60,263 bases of DNA, from assembly GCA_031407985.1 (NCBI GenBank), contig JANOJB010000188.1:1-60263 (forward strand). The letters run 5' to 3'. The translations under genes and the position numbers were made by a program. The stretch is from FEN-1088 sp031407985 (GTDB lineage: Bacteria; Myxococcota_A; Polyangia; Fen-1088). Of this stretch, positions 33,499 through 42,017 are shown in pieces (position 1 is the first letter of the stretch; every line of letters starts with the position of its first letter). The notes below the pieces were generated by a model that was not told the origin of the DNA, searched no databases, and was given only the letters and a program-made list of their open reading frames with translations.

Positions 33499-35466
33499 TC
33501 AAGCCGGCGAATTGAGCAAATCTCCGACGGTGACCGCTTGCCATCCCGCCACTGACAGGGCCTCCAGGATGCTGGGCAGGGCAGCCAGGGTCCAGCTCTG
33601 CCCCTCGTGCAGAAGCACGATCTCGCCAGGCCGAAGAGTTGCGGGTGACAGGCGTGTCACGATTTCCTCGGGAGAGGAGGTGCGGCAATCGTCCGAATCC
33701 AATGACCAGTGCACGGTGGTGTAGCCAGCGCGTGCGGTTAGCGCCAAGGAGCGCAGCGATATCGCCCCCCTCGGGGGCCGAACCAGGGCACGGGATGTGC
33801 GTGGCGGAGGCAGGAGTTCGGCGGTCCTCCGCAATTCCTCGCGTAGTGTGTTGCCGTCGAGTTCGGGGAAGATCTGGTGCGTGTAGCCGTGGCTCGCTAC
33901 CTCGTGTCCCTGAGCGGCCATTCGGAGAAGCGAATCTTCTCGTCCGGCGCATGCCACGCCCACAACAAAAAACGTGGCCCGTACTCCGAAGCGACCGAGC
34001 ACATCGAGGTAGGCGTCGGTCATCTCATGCGGGCCATCGTCGAATGTCAGTGCCACCCGCCGATCCGCGCGCTTCCCCCTTCGCACCAGGATTGATTGCG
34101 GAACGGCATCAGCGGCCAAGTTCACCAGGCGGCTTTTCCATCCGGGGGCGGGCGATGGCGGCGCAAGCCTTTGAACATGTGGTTGTTCCACCTCTTCGGG
34201 GCGGTGGGCAGCGTCTGCCCCGGCGCGGGAGGACGCATGACCATCGTACGGAGGCGCGGCCACTGCCATCATCGCTTCGTTTGGTGGCGATCCCGTGGCG
34301 GCAGCGCGGACCAGTGTGTGGTGAAGCTGCGACGCGCTTTCATCCCACCCCCCCCTGGCCCCGAAAGCGGCCACGGCGGCTGGGTCATAGGGTTCGTCCA
34401 GGGTGGCAATCAGCGCCGCCGCCAGAGCGTCAGGATCGCGCACAGGCACCAGGGCCCCGAGCTCATCCCGGTGCACCACGTCTGGAATGCCCCCCACGCG
34501 CGTGGCGACCACCCGGCGTCCACAGGCAAGCGCCTCGAGTATGACGTTGGGCGTGCCTTCGTGATGACTGGGAAGGGTCAGTAGATCCGCCGCGCCCATC
34601 CAGATCGGTACCTCCGTGAAAGGGCGTGGACCCAGGAACAGGACACGGTCGCCGAGGGAGCGCAGGGTTTCTTCAACCACGGTTCGCGCGCGACCATCGC
34701 CGATCAGGACCAACGTTGTTTCGGGGCGGGCGGTCGCCACCACGCGAAACGCGCTGGCCAGGTCCAGAATGCCCTTGTCGCTTTCGATGCGTCCGACATA
34801 AAGAATCCATTTTCGGACGTCGCCCGCCCGTCCCAAATCTGCGCGTGCCGCGGCCCTGTCGCGCGGGTAGAAGACCGTTCCATCGACACCGTTGCCGATG
34901 ACGTCGATCCGGTCGGGCGAGACGCCAAGGCCCTGCGCGGCTTCGGCCAACTTGCGACTGACAGCGACCACGCGCGCCGCGCGGCCAAGGGCAAGAGCCA
35001 TCTGGGCCCGCAGGGTGGGACGCAACGAGAGCACGTCCATGTCCGATCCGTGGAGCTTGACCACCGTCGGAACCCCCAGCAGCGCGCCCAACGCGACCGT
35101 CGCGGCGCCGTCCGGGTAGGCCCAGGACCCAAGCAATACGTCGAATCGGCCCCGGCGACGCAGCACCTCGGGCAACACCGAAGCCGCATAGAGCGCGGCC
35201 GAAAACGCATGCCCAAAACGTGGCAGGTACAGAACCCGTGGGTGCGTCACCGGCAGACCGTCGATGACCTCGGCACGTGGTACGCCCGTCAGTCGTCCGA
35301 CCGGCAACCAGCGGGACAACAGACCCGCGCCCGGGAACCACGGAATCGTGGCCAGAACCTCGACGTCGCACCTGCGGCCAAGCGCCGCGATCTGCTGTCT
35401 GTTGAACGGTGCCGAAAGCGGTTCGAGGACGTTCGGAAAAATTTTGGTGACCACCAGAACACGCAT
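33499..35466 (-). CDS. Fused GT4 glycosyltransferase - NodB polysaccharide deacetylase
   Basis: One 655-residue frame with two catalytic domains. Residues 1-390 are a GT4 transferase (MRVLVVTKIFPNVLEPLSAP; KWILYVGRIESDKGILDLAS at about 219; E-x7-E at Glu303/Glu311). A linker (about 390-465) leads to a CE4 deacetylase with TFDDGP (474-479, Asp476/Asp477), SHGYTH (His526/His530) and RPPRGAISL. No frameshift or stop is needed between them. The natural reading is that sugar transfer and N-deacetylation act on the same intermediate. The upstream extension to 35769 is rejected because the transferase fold begins at 35466. Confidence 0.92.
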   Translation of the reverse strand: MRVLVVTKIFPNVLEPLSAPFNRQQIAALGRRCDVEVLATIPWFPGAGLLSRWLPVGRLTGVPRAEVIDGLPVTHPRVLYLPRFGHAFSAALYAASVLPEVLRRRGRFDVLLGSWAYPDGAATVALGALLGVPTVVKLHGSDMDVLSLRPTLRAQMALALGRAARVVAVSRKLAEAAQGLGVSPDRIDVIGNGVDGTVFYPRDRAAARADLGRAGDVRKWILYVGRIESDKGILDLASAFRVVATARPETTLVLIGDGRARTVVEETLRSLGDRVLFLGPRPFTEVPIWMGAADLLTLPSHHEGTPNVILEALACGRRVVATRVGGIPDVVHRDELGALVPVRDPDALAAALIATLDEPYDPAAVAAFGARGGWDESASQLHHTLVRAAATGSPPNEAMMAVAAPPYDGHASSRAGADAAHRPEEVEQPHVQRLAPPSPAPGWKSRLVNLAADAVPQSILVRRGKRADRRVALTFDDGPHEMTDAYLDVLGRFGVRATFFVVGVACAGREDSLLRMAAQGHEVASHGYTHQIFPELDGNTLREELRRTAELLPPPRTSRALVRPPRGAISLRSLALTARAGYTTVHWSLDSDDCRTSSPEEIVTRLSPATLRPGEIVLLHEGQSWTLAALPSILEALSVAGWQAVTVGDLLNSPA

Positions 35467-35636
35467 CTGCGAAAGCCGCGCGTGAGGATGCAGGAGCACA
35501 GGGCAAAGCGCAACGCGGAGGCCCCATTTCGGGGTGAATAGCGGAGTTTCTGGAGTCCCGGCCCCTTCGCTGTCAAGCTGCCTCCGCGGATGTCCGATAG
35601 GTGTTGCTGACTTACGTCCACGCACGAGGTGTTGGT

Positions 35637-38075
35637 ATGGCCTGTTCTGTCCTTCGATCCGGGGTGTTGGTTTTCTTGTTGTTGCTTCCGTCGGCGGTGG
35701 TCGCCCAGCCGATGGGTGCCCACCCGCGGGCATTGCTACGCCCCGAAACCATTGCGGCCTGGCGGACAATGGCCGCCGATGCGACCAGCCCGGTCGGGCG
35801 GTCGATAAGGACCTGCGACGCCGCCCGCACGGATCCCAGCCTTTACCGAAGCGGGGGATATCAGGGCTTCGAATGGGTCTATGCGCTGGTCACCTGCCTG
35901 GTCGCGTTCGAGGCGACCGGCGGCACGAATCATCGCGACACCGCGATCACCTATCTGGGCGCGCTGCTAAGTGATCGAACCACCATCGGTGACGGACTTG
36001 GCCCCGCCTACAACGGTGGCGTGGGCATCGCTTCGCAGGACTCGGGTTATTCGATGCGCACCCATGGCGTGTTCGCCGCGCTCGGCTACGACTGGCTGCA
36101 CGATTCCCTCAGCGCCACGTTTCGCGCCACCGCGCATCAACGCTTCGTTCAGTGGCTGGCGTTCCACAACGCATCGGACACCTACCAGCGCGCCCAGCCA
36201 GGCGCCAATTACCACGCGGGCCACGTACTGGCGGTTACCCTGATCGCGATCGGCCACGCCGACGAGATGAACGCGCTGGAGGCGGGTTCAGGTACCAGAC
36301 TGTGGGACTACGTCGTGGCTGAGATGTGGGGCAAAGTCATGGCCGGTGGAAACACGGGCCGGGGGACGTTGCGGGGAGGCGACTGGCTGGAGGGTTGGCA
36401 GTATGGGCCGCTCAGCGTGGCGTCGTATTCACTGGCCGGTCGTGCGTTGATCCAGCAGGGCGTCGCTATTCCGTGGCTGGCCGACTGGAACGCCTCGGTT
36501 CTCGATCGCTATGTGCACGGTCTTGCGCCCGATGATCGCTGGTTTGTCGCCGGCGACACGGGAGGCGACACGCCGATGATCGCGGCGCACCCCCTGCCGC
36601 TTTACGGCATCATCGCCGGGCACACCGCCGACGCGGTTCGTGCCGAGGCGCGTGGCGAACTGGCGAGGCTTGGGCTTCCCTCGCCGCGCGATTTCATGAT
36701 CCTGCATGAAGCGCTGGCCGCCGCCGAACCCGGGGGCGCGACGCCGATCAATCGGACGATGCTGCCGGCGGGATATCTCGCCGAAGGATCGGGAAACTTC
36801 TATGGCCGCACACGGCACGATTCGTCGGCTTCGTGGTTTGTCAGCCAGTGTCGCGGGATCATCGTCGATCACCAGCATCAGAACGCGGGCAACTTCGTGA
36901 TTTCGCGCGGAGCGGACGCACTGCTTGTCGACCCGGCCCCGTACGGTTCGCTGTCCACCTTGACCGGCAATGGCCCAGCGATGCTCCAGCCACACTTCAT
37001 TCCCGAGTACCAGCCCAGCCAGGGCTCCTTCGGGGAGCAGTGGGGAGGCACCACCGTGCCCTTCGCGGAATCGACGCGTTTCTTGTTCGCCCGATCGACG
37101 TCGTCTGGCGTGCATGCGACCCGTTGCGACTACACCGGTCAGTTTCGCTTCCGGGAATTGCCATCTCCGATTCTTTCAAGCGCCATCCGCGACATCGTCG
37201 CCTTGCCTGGCGACAGCGGGATGACGACCATCCTGGTGGATCGCATACGGACGACCGCGGCCTATGCCACATCTCCCAACCCACTCGACATCCGTTTTCG
37301 GTCGCTGTCCAATTGGGCGCCAAGCGGCAGCATGGCGACCACATCGGTGGGCGCGTCTCAGCTGGTGATCCGCCGCGTGGTTGGTAACGCTTCGACAAGT
37401 ACGTACGCTCCGACCACCGGAGGTTGCGCCGGCGATCGGGGCAAATGCCGCTCGGGTCGATTCGCCAGCCAGGAATGGTCGGTGTCGGTGGCGGGACCGA
37501 ATCCGTACGTGATACACGCGCTTGACGCGGATGCGAATGGTGGGGCCGCGCCCACGATCACCACCACAACCCAGGGCTTGGCGCGGGTGCTTGAGGTTCA
37601 CCGCGAGACGCGTCGGTTCGTCGTGGTGTCAAGCAGCGACGGGACACAGGTGGGCACGTACACCGCGATGGCGGAGCCAGCCACGCATGTCGTGCTGGAT
37701 CCGCCGGCGGGCACCGGCGTCGTCGTAACCACCGCCCCGGCCGCGGGCGGGTGCTCGGTCTCCCTGGCACCGGGCGCCATGGGGTTCGGATCCAATCCGT
37801 TGGTGTTCACCATGGACGCCAACTGTGGCGCGACCGGGGACACCACGCAGCCGCCCCGCGTGACCCCGCCCGCACCGACGGCGACAGGCGGAGCGGGTGG
37901 TGGCGGGGCCGGCAGTGGCGGCGGTGGTACCGGCGGGGGAGCAACCGGAGGCGGTGGGGCAACCGGAGGCGGTGGATGCGGCTGCTCTACAGTTGGATCG
38001 GGTGGAGGCGCAAACCTGATTGTGGTGCTTGTGGCCGCGGGATTTTTCGCGCGCCGCCGCTTGCGATCCCGGTGA
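35637..38075 (+). CDS. Secreted heparinase II/III-like polysaccharide lyase with MYXO-CTERM tail
   Basis: An 812-residue protein; the signal ends about residue 23 (LVFLLLLPSAVVAQ). An alpha-toroid region (about 25-370) carries HPRALLRPETIAAWR, GGDWLEGWQYGPLSVASYSL and similar helical pairs. A beta-sandwich follows (YLAEGSGNFYGRTRH, IIVDHQHQNAGNFVISRGAD), as in PL8/PL12/PL21-type lyases, where Tyr and His act in beta-elimination. A Gly/Thr-rich linker ends in GCGCSTVG, a hydrophobic helix and RRRLRSR: the MYXO-CTERM sorting signal for surface anchoring. It has a paralogue at 42018-44261 without this tail. It may trim the polysaccharide made by the locus. Confidence 0.85.
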   Translation: MACSVLRSGVLVFLLLLPSAVVAQPMGAHPRALLRPETIAAWRTMAADATSPVGRSIRTCDAARTDPSLYRSGGYQGFEWVYALVTCLVAFEATGGTNHRDTAITYLGALLSDRTTIGDGLGPAYNGGVGIASQDSGYSMRTHGVFAALGYDWLHDSLSATFRATAHQRFVQWLAFHNASDTYQRAQPGANYHAGHVLAVTLIAIGHADEMNALEAGSGTRLWDYVVAEMWGKVMAGGNTGRGTLRGGDWLEGWQYGPLSVASYSLAGRALIQQGVAIPWLADWNASVLDRYVHGLAPDDRWFVAGDTGGDTPMIAAHPLPLYGIIAGHTADAVRAEARGELARLGLPSPRDFMILHEALAAAEPGGATPINRTMLPAGYLAEGSGNFYGRTRHDSSASWFVSQCRGIIVDHQHQNAGNFVISRGADALLVDPAPYGSLSTLTGNGPAMLQPHFIPEYQPSQGSFGEQWGGTTVPFAESTRFLFARSTSSGVHATRCDYTGQFRFRELPSPILSSAIRDIVALPGDSGMTTILVDRIRTTAAYATSPNPLDIRFRSLSNWAPSGSMATTSVGASQLVIRRVVGNASTSTYAPTTGGCAGDRGKCRSGRFASQEWSVSVAGPNPYVIHALDADANGGAAPTITTTTQGLARVLEVHRETRRFVVVSSSDGTQVGTYTAMAEPATHVVLDPPAGTGVVVTTAPAAGGCSVSLAPGAMGFGSNPLVFTMDANCGATGDTTQPPRVTPPAPTATGGAGGGGAGSGGGGTGGGATGGGGATGGGGCGCSTVGSGGGANLIVVLVAAGFFARRRLRSR

Positions 38076-38079
38076 CCGA

Positions 38080-39162
38080 TCAGGGCGACGCGGGCTGGTC
38101 GGCTTTGTTGGTCGTCGGCGCCCGCGGTATCCATTTCTCGATGCGGGCGCGCAGGCGCAGCGCGGGGCGTTCGATCAAAGCGTAGGAGGCCAGGGCGGCG
38201 CTGAACGCGAGGACCAGGTTCAAAGGAAAATGGGAAAGCGCGTGCGTCCCGTGCCGGTTCAGAAATGGTTGTTGCCAAAGGTACAGCGAGTAGCTGAGAA
38301 CGCCGACGAAGATCACCGGCCGGGCGTTCAGAAAACGACCTGACAAGGTGCTGGGGAAGCGCACCATCCGTGCGATCAGCAGCGCGATGCCGACATTGGC
38401 CACGGTTTGGCCGACCAAACAATCCAGCTTTGCCGACCATTCGAACGCCGCGGCCAGCGCGAGGGCGGGGACGAACCAGAACGTTTTTCCCGACAGGAAG
38501 GCCAGGAAGCGGGGCGAGGCGTCGATCTGGGAGCGCAGGCAGGCCAGCAGGCAACCGGTGGCGATCGTGTCGGCGACGGTCGGGAATGTCTCCCCGATGC
38601 CGGGGCGAAAGGTCGGCGCCGCAATCATCAGCCCGAGCCGCAGCAGAGGACAAACGATCATCACGCCCAGCGCGACCCTCGACGCCCGCGTTGATCGGAA
38701 GAACCTGAAAACGAACGGCCACAGCAGGTAGAACTGTTCCTCGACCGCCAGCGACCATGCGTGGCCCAAGTACCAGCCCCGATCCTGGTGGAAGTTGGTT
38801 GTGTAGGTGAAGGCCGCCAGTACGTCGAAAGGCCGAAGGGTTAACCATCCAAGCGCGGCGAACGCGGTGATGATTCCCGCATAGACGTAAAAGGGAGGCG
38901 AAATACGGAGCGTGCGGCGCAAATAAAAATGGCGCAGGGAAATGCTCCCGGTCCGGGACTCCTCGCCGAGCAACAGGGAGGTGATCAGGAAGCCCGAGAT
39001 GACGAAAAACACCCGGACGCCCAGGGTGCCGAGGGGGCCCACGAAACGGCCGGGCGGGATCGGGAATCCAGCGTCCCCCGCCAGGTGATCGAACAGCACC
39101 AACGAGATCGAGACGGCGCGAAGCCCGTCCAATGAGGGGATCCTTTTTCCGGGCTGGCTCAC
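38080..39162 (-). CDS. Membrane acyltransferase, family 3 (OafA/YrhL type)
   Basis: A 360-residue protein with about ten predicted membrane helices. Opening signature: RIPSLDGLRAVSISLVLFDH, with the Asp-Gly-Leu-Arg and His (catalytic) residues of the family. FFVISGFLITSLLL, FYLRRTLRISPPFYVY and HAWSLAVEEQFYLLWPFVF are the other conserved blocks. The family transfers acetyl or other acyl groups to sugars of surface polymers from the cytoplasmic side. Its start overlaps the end of the barrel gene by 4 bp, so they form one operon, and it ends 4 bp from the convergent lyase gene. Confidence 0.93.
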   Translation of the reverse strand: MSQPGKRIPSLDGLRAVSISLVLFDHLAGDAGFPIPPGRFVGPLGTLGVRVFFVISGFLITSLLLGEESRTGSISLRHFYLRRTLRISPPFYVYAGIITAFAALGWLTLRPFDVLAAFTYTTNFHQDRGWYLGHAWSLAVEEQFYLLWPFVFRFFRSTRASRVALGVMIVCPLLRLGLMIAAPTFRPGIGETFPTVADTIATGCLLACLRSQIDASPRFLAFLSGKTFWFVPALALAAAFEWSAKLDCLVGQTVANVGIALLIARMVRFPSTLSGRFLNARPVIFVGVLSYSLYLWQQPFLNRHGTHALSHFPLNLVLAFSAALASYALIERPALRLRARIEKWIPRAPTTNKADQPASP

Positions 39163-40511
39163 CTGCGGGCGAATCCAGAGTTACCTTCGCCCCAGGCCAG
39201 GTGGCCGGACAAGCTAAGGATGACGATCGTGCGTTCGGTGCTGGGGTAGGAAAACCCGGCGCCCTGGAATCCGTATTGGCTGATCGACGAATACTCGAGC
39301 GCGGCGGTGATCGGCCACCGTTCGGGGACGTACGAGAGCGACGCGCCCAGCATGATCAGCTGGTAGGCGCGGGTCCCCACAAGGAAGAACCGATCGTCGC
39401 CGATGCGCTGGGCGTACGTGTAACCGGCCAAGCCCGAGATCCGTAGCGTCTCCCAGGCATTCAAGGGCAAATCCAGGCGCAAGGTCGCCGAATCGGAGAT
39501 CAAGGTTTCTCCGAGGTAGAGGTTGACCGTCGGGCGTTGGGCAACCGTGAGTGTCGCGTACCAGAGAAGACGCCGGTAGGAGAAGGTCGCCTCCGCCCCG
39601 GGGCCGACGGCCAGGGATCCCGTATCGGGGCCGTAGGCGGCGACCGGGCCCGCGCGCAATTCGATTGTTGAGGTGATCGACAGCTCACGGCGCCAGCCGC
39701 CGAGCAACTGCATCGTCAACAAACGGTTGCGGCGCGGATCGGAAGGCAGCAGCGTGGGACCGCCCAGATCCACCAGATCGATGGCGCTGGCCGCCAATGA
39801 GTACGTGTTCAAACCACGGGTCCACTCCCCAAGCAGCGTCAGGGTCGTCCGGAGCATCCGGTGAAGCTGGCTGGCTTCGTCCCAGGGACGGAGGTATCCG
39901 ACCGAGAGGGTCTGGTGATATCTGGCAAGGGCCGTCGGCTGGTAGGTCAGCATCTGCGTGGCCGTTCCGTTCAGGATGGGTCCGCGCGAGGCGCCCAGCG
40001 GCGTGCTGTTGGCGTCCATCCCGGCGGGATTCACGTTCGAAATCGCCGAAAAACTGAAGAGTGATGCGTGCGCTCCCAGGCCCAAATCCGTGCGCGGACT
40101 CAACGTCAAGGTGGACGCCCACAGGGCCGTATGGCCGACGTTGTTCGCCTCTTCCGTTTCCGCGTAGCGGACGACATGAATCCCGTACTGGAGCTGATGG
40201 GACGTCTGCGCCCCGGTCCACGTCAGTCCCGCCGCGATGGCTCCGCGGCCAAAGAACTCGTAGGCAGGGGCGCTCTGGTTTCCGAGTGCGCCCCTGGGGT
40301 TGTTCGTGGCCCCGATCGCGACCTGGGGTTGGACCGCAAGAACCACCGCCGCGGCACGTTCCGGCCATACCGCCTGGATTGAGATCACCATCGCCAGCGC
40401 GCAAGCGGTGTGAAAGGGGCCCGCGGCGAGGGCGCGGGAGGGCCCGTTCCTCCCTGGACGCCCGCTGCCGGACAACATGATGGGCGATACTGGCACACCC
40501 GTCGGGGACAT
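39159..40511 (-). CDS. Outer-membrane beta-barrel protein of the polysaccharide locus
   Basis: About 450 residues from the ATG at 40511 (starts at 40478 and further inside are also possible; no strong ribosome site is visible). A signal-like helix (about 30-55) ends AVWPERAAA. The body shows many amphipathic strands with alternating Thr/Leu and aromatic ends, for example TALWASTLTLSPRTDLGLGA and ATFSYRRLLWYATLTVAQRP, and ends in a short strand. Such proteins often accompany Wzx/Wzy loci in delta-proteobacterial relatives and may assist export or surface assembly. It precedes the acyltransferase with a 4-bp overlap and diverges from the polymerase gene (107 bp). Confidence 0.7.
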   Translation of the reverse strand: MSPTGVPVSPIMLSGSGRPGRNGPSRALAAGPFHTACALAMVISIQAVWPERAAAVVLAVQPQVAIGATNNPRGALGNQSAPAYEFFGRGAIAAGLTWTGAQTSHQLQYGIHVVRYAETEEANNVGHTALWASTLTLSPRTDLGLGAHASLFSFSAISNVNPAGMDANSTPLGASRGPILNGTATQMLTYQPTALARYHQTLSVGYLRPWDEASQLHRMLRTTLTLLGEWTRGLNTYSLAASAIDLVDLGGPTLLPSDPRRNRLLTMQLLGGWRRELSITSTIELRAGPVAAYGPDTGSLAVGPGAEATFSYRRLLWYATLTVAQRPTVNLYLGETLISDSATLRLDLPLNAWETLRISGLAGYTYAQRIGDDRFFLVGTRAYQLIMLGASLSYVPERWPITAALEYSSISQYGFQGAGFSYPSTERTIVILSLSGHLAWGEGNSGFARR

Positions 40512-40618
40512 GTCTTCAAATCCGAGGCCGCCGGTGGTGAAGGTCCGGCGGCGGCGGCGAAGCGGGATCGCCGCGGCCTGATGGGGCCGTCGCATGCGAG
40601 TATCATGGCCGCGCTTCC

Positions 40619-41989
40619 ATGTTCTTGATTCCCGGTATCGCGGCGCTGTTCGTCTTCGTCTACGTGCGCCCGCACGAGATCGTCGACGTACTGCGACCAT
40701 TCACATTGGGGCCCATCCTCGCGTTCGTCGCGCTGGGACATCTGATCGATGTGAAGGTGGGAGCCAGCAGACTTCGGGTGGGGGCGCTTTTGCCCTGGGC
40801 GGTCGCCTTCTTCGTTTGGTGCTTCACGACAATCGTCATCAACGCACCCGAAGTCCTGGCCATGTTGGCGCCGGTTCTGGGAGCCTCCCTGTTGCTGTTC
40901 CTGACGATCTCCCAGGGGGTACAAAACCTCCGCGCTCTTGGTGCCACGGGCGGCGCGCTGTTGATCCTGACCGTCGTGCTGGCGGGGATCGGTGTTCACC
41001 AGGGATTGTCGCCGACGGTCTGCGTGTCACAAATGGACGTCGACATGGCCGGCGACGTAACGGCGAAAATTGATGGAAGGCCCTGCGAACTCGCAAGCGA
41101 TTGCCGCCAAGGTGGACCGGCCGGCATGGAATACGTGTGTGAACATGTGGGCGTCCTTCAGACGTACTCGATCGGAGGCCGCGTGCGTTTCCGCGGCATC
41201 CTGGAGGACCCCAACGAGTTGTCCTGGGCCATATCCCTCGCGCTTCCCCTGGCGTTTTTTCGGTACGGGCGTAAGCGAAATTTCGCCAGACTGGCGACCG
41301 TGGTTGTTGTCTTCGGTCTCACGCTGGCTTGCGTGATCATGACGGAATCACGCTCCGGACAGCTGACCCTGATTGCCGTTGTGGGTTTCTATTTCGTGCG
41401 CCGCTTCGGATGGCGCGGGATCCTGGCCGCCGCGCCTCTCGCGATTCCGATCATGCTGCTTGGCGGGCGTTCGGGCGAGGCCGCGGACGCATCGACCCAG
41501 GAGCGACTGGAGTGCTGGGTCGAAGCGTTGGAAATGTGGAGGTCGCACCCGTTCTTTGGCGTGGGCGCGCGTCAGTTCACCGAGCACCATTTCCTGACCG
41601 CCCACAGTTCGTTCATGCTGACCCTCGCCGAATTGGGGCCCATCGGTCTGGTGTTGTGGTCGTTGGCTATCTACGGCGCGTTCAAGATCGCTATTCGCGT
41701 CCAGATCGACTTCGCCGACCGTCCCGAAACCGCCGTGGCGCGGGAATGGGCGGCGACGCTGGTTGCGATTCTGGCGGGCATGGTTGTGTCGGCATTCTTC
41801 TTGTCCATTGCCTACCACCCGGTTCTTTGGATCGAGATCGGGCTGGCGGGCGCCCTGTATGCATCGGTCAGGCGCCACAGCCCCGAATGGTCCGTGTCGA
41901 TTGGACCGCGCGACCTTCTGCTGGTGGCCGGGTTCGATGCCGCGCTGGTCATCTCAATCAAGTTCTATCTTGCCTTCAAGGGAATGTGA
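40619..41989 (+). CDS. wzy: Wzy-type polymerase / O-antigen ligase family membrane protein
   Basis: A 456-residue protein with about 10-12 predicted membrane helices from the ATG at 40619. Between helices 5 and 6 a large periplasmic loop (about 130-200) has four Cys (VCVSQMDVDM, PCELASDCRQ, YVCEHVG), perhaps disulfide-linked. The Wzy_C region has RVRFRGILEDPNELSWAISL, IMTESRSGQLTLIAVVGFYF and a second loop (HPFFGVGARQFTEHHFLTAH) with the Arg and His residues used by polymerases and WaaL ligases. It should join the flipped repeat units. The position between the flippase and the chain-length genes supports the polymerase role over ligase. Confidence 0.88.
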   Translation: MFLIPGIAALFVFVYVRPHEIVDVLRPFTLGPILAFVALGHLIDVKVGASRLRVGALLPWAVAFFVWCFTTIVINAPEVLAMLAPVLGASLLLFLTISQGVQNLRALGATGGALLILTVVLAGIGVHQGLSPTVCVSQMDVDMAGDVTAKIDGRPCELASDCRQGGPAGMEYVCEHVGVLQTYSIGGRVRFRGILEDPNELSWAISLALPLAFFRYGRKRNFARLATVVVVFGLTLACVIMTESRSGQLTLIAVVGFYFVRRFGWRGILAAAPLAIPIMLLGGRSGEAADASTQERLECWVEALEMWRSHPFFGVGARQFTEHHFLTAHSSFMLTLAELGPIGLVLWSLAIYGAFKIAIRVQIDFADRPETAVAREWAATLVAILAGMVVSAFFLSIAYHPVLWIEIGLAGALYASVRRHSPEWSVSIGPRDLLLVAGFDAALVISIKFYLAFKGM

Positions 41990-42017
41990 GTCGGGGCCGG
42001 CACCGGGGCCGGCGTTC

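Noticed and set aside
33360..35769. An upstream start at 35769 for the transferase-deacetylase fusion
   Set aside because: The extra residues run through the start of the opposite-strand lyase gene and have no fold; the GT4 fold starts at 35466.
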